Shown in pieces: positions 20,648 to 28,100 of a stretch of DNA of 64,000 nucleotides (positions are counted from its first letter, which is position 1; every line of letters begins with the position of its first letter). This DNA comes from Caldilineaceae bacterium (GTDB lineage Bacteria > Chloroflexota > Anaerolineae > Caldilineales > Caldilineaceae). The notes under the pieces were generated by a model. That model worked only from the letters and a program-made list of their open reading frames with translations, made no database searches and had not been told where the DNA came from. Location: NCBI GenBank assembly GCA_022842065.1, contig JALHQH010000028.1, positions 82,566-146,565 on the forward strand. Reading direction: 5' to 3'. The translations under genes and the position numbers were made by a program.

Positions 20648-23600
20648 TCACGCAGCGTGATCAAGCAATGAAAGCGCGGCGACTTCCGCCACGATGTCGG
20701 CCAGGGGGGCTGTTTGTCCTGCTGCCCATAATTGGTCGAAGCGATCATCACCCAATTGTTGGCGCAAGTTAGCGACAGATTGGTCAACATCCTTGGTGGC
20801 CGTGGCGTCAGTATTGCCGGTTTCTTGGCGGATGGCATGGGCGGCCCCCAGAAAACGAGCAGCCGCTTGCGGCTGTTGATCGGTTTCCAGCAGCAGCGCG
20901 GCGATCTGTTCCAGGACATCATAGATCGGCCACCGATAGTTTAGCACAACCATGATCTCTAAATTCTGCCCATAGTATGCAACCGCCTGCTGATTTTCCC
21001 CAAGCTTGTGCGCCACCTTGCCGAGTAGCAGCAGCGCAAAGCCCATGTTACTTTTGTCGCCAATGGCACGCATCAGTTGTAACGACTCTTCGCCATACAA
21101 CCGCGCCTGTGTATAGGCTTTTTGCTCCAGCGCCTCCAGTCCCAAGCTTCTGAGTACCGTGCCGATGAGGCCCTGATGGCCAATGGCGCGGCCGATGGTT
21201 AAACACTCTTGCAGATAGCGCTGGGCGGTAGGGTGGTCACCAAGCAGCTTGACCGTATTGCCTAGATTTAAGAGCAGATTGGCGATCCGCACTTGATCGC
21301 CAAAGCGCCGATAACGCGCTAAACTTTCCACAAAATAGGTGCGCGCCTCGGCGAGTCTGTCCTGATCATAGGCCAGGTGGCCCAGGTGTTGCTGGACCCG
21401 GGCGATGCCATAGTCATCCTGCAATTGCTGACACAGGGCGAGACTTTGCTCCAGGTGCTGTTGTGCCAGCGCAAACTTGCCTTGCGGGATCTCGACACTT
21501 GCCAGATTTTGCAGCGTTTCCGCCATGCCCGGCGCGTCCTCAAGCTGTTGAAATAACGCCAATCCCTGGGTAAAGAGCGCCAACGCTTCGGCAAAATCGC
21601 TCTGGCGAAAACTGAGAAAACCAGCGGCGTTGAGCGCTTTGGCTACAGTGGCGGGGGCCACACTTGCAGGGGCCACATTGGAGGAAGCAGCGTCGGCACG
21701 TTGGGCGAGCAACTTTTCGAACCAGGCGCGTCCTTCGCTCATATAACCACGGGCACCCCAAAAACGGCCCATGGCGACCGCCAAGCGCATGGCCGGCTCA
21801 TAGGCTGCGCTTGTGAATAAATAGTCTAGCGCCGCGCGTAGATTTGCCTGTTCAACCTCAAAGTGATTCAACCACGCTTGTTGTTTGGTTTCCAGTAGGT
21901 GTGGTGCCGCTTGCTCGGCCCAGGCCAGAAAGCACAGGGCATGGTGCTGTTGGATCGCGTGCCATTCCCCCCGTGTGGGAAATTGCTCCAACGCATACTC
22001 GCGCAGCGTTTCCAATAGGCGATAGCGGCTCTGGCCCTGCTGTTGTTCAACGATGACCAGCGATTTGTTGATTAATTGCGTCAGCAAATCGAGTAAATCG
22101 GGTAGGGTTGATAAACCAGCCATGACCGCGGCGTTGAAAACTTGCTCCAGGGCATCAAGCGTAAAGCCACCACGAAAGACCGCGACCAGCCGAAAGAGCT
22201 GGCGCTCGCTCTCATCCAGCAGATCGTAACTCCAGTCGATGGCGGCACGCAAGGTCTGCTGGCGCGGCTGGGCCGTGCGATTGCCTTTGGTCAACAGATC
22301 AAAGCGGGCACCGAGTGTACCCGTCAATCGTGCCGCGATCTGCTCGACCGGCAGCACGTTGACGCGCGCCGCGGCCAGTTCAATCGCCAGGGGAATGCCG
22401 TCAAGGCGGGTGCAGATTTCGATCACCGCCGGAGCATTTGCTAAGGTCAGTTGGAAACCGGGATGGACCGCGGTGGCGCGCTCAAAAAAGAGCCGGACGC
22501 ACTCAAATTGCAGCAGGAAATCGGTCAACCCGATCTGCTGTGGGTCGGGCAAGGTCAGGGTAGGTACCGGCCAAAGGGTTTCGCCCGTGAGCTGCAACGC
22601 TTCGCGACTGGTGGTCAGCAGTTGCAAATTGGGGCAGCGACTCAACAAGGCGCCGGCAAGGTGGGCCGCCTCTTCGATTAGATGCTCACAGTTGTCGATG
22701 ACCAGCAAGAGCGCTTTGTCGCCCACAAAATTGGCGATGGCGTCGAGGACCGGCAGATTCGGCGCGGCATTGATGCCCAGTGCGCGGGCCACGGCAAGGG
22801 CCACCTGTGCGTCGTCGGTCAGGGCCGCTAATTCCACCCACCAGACGCCGTGGGCATAGCGGTCGATCAGGTCAGTCGCCACTTGGATCGCCAGGCGTGT
22901 CTTGCCGCTGCCGCCGGCCCCGCCCAGGGTCAGCAGGCGAGTTTTATCGTTGCGCGCAGCGCCGGTTGGCGTCAGCAGTTGTTTCACCGCCGCGCTTTCT
23001 GCTGTCCGCCCCACAAAACTAGTCAGTGGGATGGGCAAGTTGGTGATCTTGGCGGCAGCACTGCCTTCCGCCCCTGCTTGTTGTTTGATCCACTGGTAGA
23101 GGGCCGTTGTCGCGGGCATAGGCGGTACATCGAGATCCGCTTGTAGGGCACGTTCGCACTGTTCATATTGGCGCAAGGCGGCAGGGCGATCCCCAGCGGC
23201 CACATAACAGAACATCAGGTGTTGGTGCGCCTCTTCATTGGCGGGGTCAACCGTTAGAATCTGTTGCGCGACCGCAATCGCCGTTCCATAGTCACTGCGT
23301 TCGCGCAATGTTTGGGTCAGCTGCAAAAAGAGCTTGAGCAGGCGCGCCCGGTAATGTTCACGTTCGCCGGTGAGCCACTCATCATAGAGGCCGGCCGCCA
23401 ACTCGCCTTGCCAAAGCGCTAGTTGACTTTGTAGGAGGGCCGTGTTGGCGCTGTCTAACTGCCCTTCCCACGCCAGCAACGCATCGAGATCGGTCCAGAG
23501 CGGAAAGGCAGGGTTACGTTGCACCTGATCGCGATCAACTAGGAGCAGCGCCGGGTCAACTTCTTTGCGTAGGGTAGCCAGCGCCGTGCGCAGCGAATGG

Positions 23601-23827
23601 CGCGCCTGGCTATCGGCACTATCGCCCCACAAGAGGGTCGCCAGGTGGTCGCGCGTCTGTGGTTGCGGATGGAGCAGCAGATAGACCAGCAGCGACTCGA
23701 CTTTGCGCCGCGAAAGTTGCAGCACCGCGCCGGCGCGTTCAATCCGCAGGGGGCCGAGCAGATAGATGCGCAGCCCACTGGTTGTTATGGTTGGATCGGC
23801 AGCAGATGCGCTCGGTTCTTTCCGCAT
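20648..23827 (-). CDS. SARP/AfsR-like regulator with BTAD, NB-ARC ATPase and TPR repeats
   Basis: 1059 aa. The N-terminus (about 17-115) is an OmpR-like winged helix (IYLLGPLRIERAG). A BTAD helical domain follows (about 120-250), then an NB-ARC/STAND ATPase with P-loop GGAGGSGKTRLAIQ, Walker B LLLVIDNCEH and an ELAAARVNVLP helix (about 270-560). The rest is TPR-like repeats to the end. STAND regulators of this layout hold an ATP-dependent off state and activate transcription on binding a signal; the target here is unknown. The start follows a -10-like TATAAT by only six bases, which suggests a leaderless mRNA. It is convergent with the cohesin operon and shares the palindromic terminator with it. 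Function as a DNA-binding regulator is known for the family; a role in controlling the neighbouring secreted proteins is only possible. Confidence 0.9.
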   Translation of the reverse strand: MRKEPSASAADPTITTSGLRIYLLGPLRIERAGAVLQLSRRKVESLLVYLLLHPQPQTRDHLATLLWGDSADSQARHSLRTALATLRKEVDPALLLVDRDQVQRNPAFPLWTDLDALLAWEGQLDSANTALLQSQLALWQGELAAGLYDEWLTGEREHYRARLLKLFLQLTQTLRERSDYGTAIAVAQQILTVDPANEEAHQHLMFCYVAAGDRPAALRQYEQCERALQADLDVPPMPATTALYQWIKQQAGAEGSAAAKITNLPIPLTSFVGRTAESAAVKQLLTPTGAARNDKTRLLTLGGAGGSGKTRLAIQVATDLIDRYAHGVWWVELAALTDDAQVALAVARALGINAAPNLPVLDAIANFVGDKALLLVIDNCEHLIEEAAHLAGALLSRCPNLQLLTTSREALQLTGETLWPVPTLTLPDPQQIGLTDFLLQFECVRLFFERATAVHPGFQLTLANAPAVIEICTRLDGIPLAIELAAARVNVLPVEQIAARLTGTLGARFDLLTKGNRTAQPRQQTLRAAIDWSYDLLDESERQLFRLVAVFRGGFTLDALEQVFNAAVMAGLSTLPDLLDLLTQLINKSLVIVEQQQGQSRYRLLETLREYALEQFPTRGEWHAIQQHHALCFLAWAEQAAPHLLETKQQAWLNHFEVEQANLRAALDYLFTSAAYEPAMRLAVAMGRFWGARGYMSEGRAWFEKLLAQRADAASSNVAPASVAPATVAKALNAAGFLSFRQSDFAEALALFTQGLALFQQLEDAPGMAETLQNLASVEIPQGKFALAQQHLEQSLALCQQLQDDYGIARVQQHLGHLAYDQDRLAEARTYFVESLARYRRFGDQVRIANLLLNLGNTVKLLGDHPTAQRYLQECLTIGRAIGHQGLIGTVLRSLGLEALEQKAYTQARLYGEESLQLMRAIGDKSNMGFALLLLGKVAHKLGENQQAVAYYGQNLEIMVVLNYRWPIYDVLEQIAALLLETDQQPQAAARFLGAAHAIRQETGNTDATATKDVDQSVANLRQQLGDDRFDQLWAAGQTAPLADIVAEVAALSLLDHAA

Positions 23828-23833
23828 CCCGCC

Positions 23834-23861
23834 ATTATAGTATAAATTGGTTGCTTTCCAA
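23834..23861 (-). promoter_or_regulatory. Promoter of the SARP-like regulator (leaderless)
   Basis: On the - strand: -35 TTGGAA (23856-23861), 16-bp spacer, -10 TATAAT (23834-23839), then GGCGGG and the ATG at 23827. Transcription would start at or next to the A of the start codon, leaving no room for a ribosome binding site. Confidence 0.6.
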
Positions 23862-23880
23862 AGCGTCGGGGGTGGTTATC

Positions 23881-23982
23881 TTTGCGTGAAACGTGAAGCG
23901 TGAAACGTGATGCGTGAATTCCCGTACGAAGTTACGGGTTACGAATCACGTTTCACGCTTCACGCTTCACGTTTCACGCAAA
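23881..23982. repeat. Inverted repeat made of GCGTGAA(A/G) units
   Basis: The left arm carries several copies of cgtgaaacgtgaagcg-type words, and the right arm (23947-23982) is its imperfect complement. A small internal hairpin (cccgtacgaagttacggg) lies between them. It occupies most of the gap between the regulator promoter and the stop of the Ig-like protein and may act as a terminator for that gene. Confidence 0.7.
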
Positions 23983-23996
23983 TTTGCCGAATAGCC

Positions 23997-24749
23997 TTAG
24001 CGCGTGATGGCCGGTAGGTAGATGTGATAATCACCGTTGGGGTTGTTGGCAGCCCCTTTGATCTGAACGGTGGTGGTCGCCGTTGCATAGCCCGCTAATG
24101 CGGTAAGCAGGGCTTGGCCGGCCCGGTTGCCGGCCCGATAGGTAAAGCTGACGGTACCGTTGGCGTCGCTGCTGGCACTTGCCGGGGTGACGCTGCCCAG
24201 TGCGCCAAAGAACGAGATCAATTCCCCGCGCACAGGGGCACCTGCCCCATCGCGCAACTGCGCGTTGACGGTGATCTGCTGCCCAGGATCGAGCACATTC
24301 CTGGCCAGGGTCAGCGTCAGGCTGTGACCCGTTGCCGCGCCATCCGGCTTGATAATTTGGATCGCGGCCTGCTGGCTGAGGGTTGCCACTTGTGCGCTGA
24401 TGACGGCTTGGCCGACACTGTCCCCGGCTGTGAATTGCGTCGTCGCCAGCCCTTGTGCATCGGTGATGGCACCGACAGGGGTGAGGGTGCCTTGTTGGCT
24501 GGTAAATTGGACCACCACCCCCGCGACTGGTTGCCCCGCAGCGTCGCGCACGCGTGTCGTCAATTGGCTTGTGCCACCGTTCATCGGCACCACCAACGCG
24601 GCACTAGTGAGGAGCAGGGTTGCCGGCGGGTTGGCGGCGCTGGGTTCGGCGTTGACCGTGGTCCCCGCAAAGATGAGCAGGCCGGCCAAGCTTAGGCCAA
24701 GTAACAGGCGGGCCAGGTTAGTTTGTGTATACAAGTAGATCTTATCCAT
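23997..24749 (-). CDS. Secreted protein with two bacterial Ig-like (Big_1) domains
   Basis: 250 aa from the ATG at 24749, which has GGAG about nine bases upstream and opens a signal peptide (hydrophobic LARLLLGLSLAGLLIFAG). The frame is open 40 codons further up but that part crosses repeat DNA and is not protein-like. Two invasin/intimin-type Big_1 domains are visible (about 45-130: VRDAAGQPVAGVVVQFTS...TDAQGLATTQFTAG; about 135-235: LRDGAGAPVRGELISFFG...SDANGTVSFTYRAG). The protein ends in HIYLPAITR, a variant of the YLPLIxR tail. Big_1 domains are structural; the protein is probably surface-exposed. It lies 359 bp downstream of the RHS gene, separated by repeats. Confidence 0.85.
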   Translation of the reverse strand: MDKIYLYTQTNLARLLLGLSLAGLLIFAGTTVNAEPSAANPPATLLLTSAALVVPMNGGTSQLTTRVRDAAGQPVAGVVVQFTSQQGTLTPVGAITDAQGLATTQFTAGDSVGQAVISAQVATLSQQAAIQIIKPDGAATGHSLTLTLARNVLDPGQQITVNAQLRDGAGAPVRGELISFFGALGSVTPASASSDANGTVSFTYRAGNRAGQALLTALAGYATATTTVQIKGAANNPNGDYHIYLPAITR

Positions 24750-24814
24750 GGTAATACTCCGATCAAGTTGTGTTTGCGTTAGAGATGGCGTAACGGAAAT
24801 CACCCGCGCCTCAT

Positions 24815-25003
24815 CCCACCCATATCCCCGTTGGGGCATGTGGTGCGGCGGACGCCAATCTGCCTTCACATCCGCATGTGTATCGCCGCACTGCGTGCCC
24901 GCTCTTTACCCCACCCATATCCCCGTCGGGGCATGTGGTGCGGCGGATGCCAATCTTGCCTTCACATCCACATGTGTATCGCCGCACCGTGTGCCCGTCT
25001 CTG
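24815..25003. repeat. 95-bp direct repeat and GC-rich inverted words upstream of the Ig-like gene
   Basis: Two copies of a 95-bp unit start at 24815 and 24910 (cccacccatatccccg...). Each ends in a word such as atcgccgcaccgtgtgccc, whose inverted form gggcacgcagtgcggcga occurs at about 25019-25038; a further copy is at 25073-25087. The stretch 24750-25108 has no gene; it holds only these repeats and the upstream region of the Ig-like gene. Confidence 0.75.
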
Positions 25004-25108
25004 CCTGGGCGAACGGACGGGCACGCAGTGCGGCGAATGGCATTTTCCTGTTGGGTGTTGGCTTGGTCTCGCCGCACCGTGTGCCCCTACGCGGTGCGGC
25101 GCGTGTAA

Positions 25109-28100
25109 CTAGTGGGGTGAATCCTTCACTTTCAAGTTGGACGAGTCGATTCGCAGGCTCCCCGTGGTTGGCCCGCCGATGATATGGGAACTTGCTTCGG
25201 GATCTTTGCCATCGGTGACGCCAACGCCGGCGCCAATGCCATACTGGGTCGGCATCTGCTCCCGATAGCCGGTTTCATGTTTGAAGAAAAAGGCATCGGC
25301 CACGGTACATGCTTCGGCATTAAACTTATCCAGTGGGATGGCACTCTTGCCGTCCGGGCTGAGCAATGAAAACTTGCCCATCATTGCTTGCGTCTCCATG
25401 TTGCGGACGCGGCCACCACTGGCGGTATAGGCCATTGCACACATGTTGCCGATGCACATACCGGTTGACTTAACGGTTTGCGGCTTGATCACATCCTTGA
25501 ATTGGGTGCCCGCCAGCGACTGTACCTTGCTGTTGGGCAGCGCCGTAAACTTTAGCATTACCGGCTGTGGTTGGCCCACCACTGTCCATTTATCGCCCCG
25601 CTGAGTGACCACCGCCATCTTGGCTTGGACATGCACACCTTGCTGAAAACCACCTGCCCCATAGGCCGAATAATCTTGGATCTCCATCTCAAAGACCAGA
25701 TATTGGCGCGGATGCTGAAAGCCATTCGACAGCGGGATCTTTAGCTGTTGCACCGGGCTGGCACCATTCGGATCCACATATTTGAGCGGATTGTTCAACC
25801 CATAGGCATAGAGATTGAGCAACTGCGGATTCTGTGCACCCGCTTGCGGCTTGTCCAGATAGAGCGGGTCCACGCTGATGAAACGCCCAACCAGGGCATC
25901 ATAATAGCGCGCTTCGTAGTAGTGCAGCCCACTGGCGTCCAGCTCTTTGCCGGTATAACCGTAGGGTGTCGCGCCCCCATTCTGTGCAAAGCGGCTCAGG
26001 CCAAAGGGATAGTAGACCTTTTCGGCGATCACCGCCGCCCTTTCGTCGAGGATCAGATGGGTGCTGCCCAGGTGATCACCGATATACCAGCGCTTGGTCC
26101 CGGCGTGTGGCATGGTGGTGGCCTGGTCGCTAAAACCTTGGAGCAACTGACCGGCGTTAAAGGGTTTGCGCAACTCGGCTATGCGCGCCTCGTCGTCAAA
26201 GACATAGAAGATCAGCTCATTGCCGCGCAACTCGGACGAACCATCGGGATAGAGGGTGGTGGTGATCACCGTCCCCTGTTGCACACGCTGTTTGACGCGC
26301 TGGCTGCTGGCGTCATACTGATAGGTGGAACTGCTGGTGCCATCGTCCGCGGCCACCAGCAGATCGCGCGGATTCCACTGGTAGGTTGTGTCACCTTTGC
26401 TGGCCAGGTTGCCATTGGCATCGTAACGATAGGGTATCCCACCCGCCGTGGTGACGGCGTGTGGGCCTGCCCCATTTTCGCCATAGCGCACTTCGCCCAG
26501 GTTGAGGCGTTGATCAGCCGGTGCGCCGGCCGGTCCACTGCTCGTTTTCTGCACCAGGTTACCGATGGCGTCATAGCCAAAGTCGATCTGTCCGTAAGCC
26601 CCGGTTGCGCTGAGCAGCCGGTAGAGACTATCGTAGCCGAAATCCTGGCTCTGATCATTGGCTGCTGTCTTGCCGGCGCGTTCGTCGGCAATGCGCAGCA
26701 CGTTGCCGACCGCATCGAGGGTGTAGGTGAAATCTTGCAGCGTCGTCGGCCCGGCCAGGGTTTGCAACTGCGCCAGCCGTTGCCGTTGATCGTAGCGATA
26801 GGTGCGCTGCGCGCCATTGGCATAGGTGACGCGTTCACGCTGCCCGGCTGCCGTATAACTGATCTGATCGACAAAGCCAGGAATGCGTGTGAGCAGGCCA
26901 CGACTGTCATACTCGTAATTCACCGCGGTGCCGTCGGCATAGATCGTGCGGCTTAGCCGATCCAGGGCATCATACGCCTTGCGGTTGACAAAGCTGAGCT
27001 TTTCGTCTTTGTAGTAACGGATGCTGTCAGTGACGTTGCCGCGGCCATCATAGGAAAAATAGAGTACGCCGGCCTGGTCTTCGACGTAGGCAATCTGCCC
27101 CAGTGTATTGCGCGCATCTGGGTGCAGCGGGGAGAGATCGCTGTCGTAATGATAGCTGGCGTTCACCAGATCGGGCTGGCCGTTGTTGAAGCTCCAACGC
27201 TCATGCAGCAGCCGGTTGGCAGCATCGTAGGTGTAATGCACGGCCTGGCCTTTGGCATCGAACGTTTCGATCAAGTTGCCATTGTCATCGTAGCTGTAAA
27301 GCATCTCGCCGCGGTTGGGATCAACCATGCGCAAACGGCGGGACAGGGCGTCATAGACCATGGTCTTGCTGTTGTTCTGTGCATCGATCAGCTGGATTAG
27401 GTTGCTCAGGCGATCATAGCGGTAGCGCGTCAGATAGCGCGCGGGTTGCCCATTGACGAGGTTGATCTCCTCTACGCTCGTCAACCGTTCCAGCCCATCG
27501 TAGTGCATGATCTGCGGCGTGTTGGCATGGGGGGCCGGCGCGGTTTGGCGGTTATCCTCTTCGTCATACAGCTCTTGCACCAACGGTTTATGTATTACCG
27601 AAACAAAGGCCCCATCGGGGTGTACGGTGCGGATGACGCGGCCCAGTGGATCGTAGTAGAGCTTGATCTGCGGCAATGTCGGCTCCGGCGGCGTATAAGC
27701 ATCGCCGGTGCTGAAGTAGGGCAGATATTGCGCCGCAACCCCCTGCCGCGCATTGAATGTAACGGCTTCGGCGACGACCACCTTGCCGTCGCCGGTCGCG
27801 GTGCGCGTTTGCAATTTGCGCCCCAGACCATCGGTGTAGGTGATACTGGTGATCACCGCGTCGGCGCCGGACTGGATACGCTTTTTCGTCAAGACGGCGC
27901 TGCGCGGGCTGCCGATCTGGTAGCTGTATTCCTCGGTGGGCTGGGCCAGCGTATCCCCCGGCTTCACCATCTTTGCCAACCGCCCAAAGGTATCGAAGGT
28001 GAAGATATGGGGTTGGCCGTTGTAATCGGTTGCACTGGTCGCCTGGCCAAAGCCGGGGTGGTAGGATGCGGCATAGGTCAACGTGCGGCCATCGGCAAAG

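Noticed and set aside
24815..25108. CRISPR array or small gene in the 95-bp repeat region
   Set aside because: Only two full copies without repeat-spacer structure; open frames here are repeat-derived and lack start signals.
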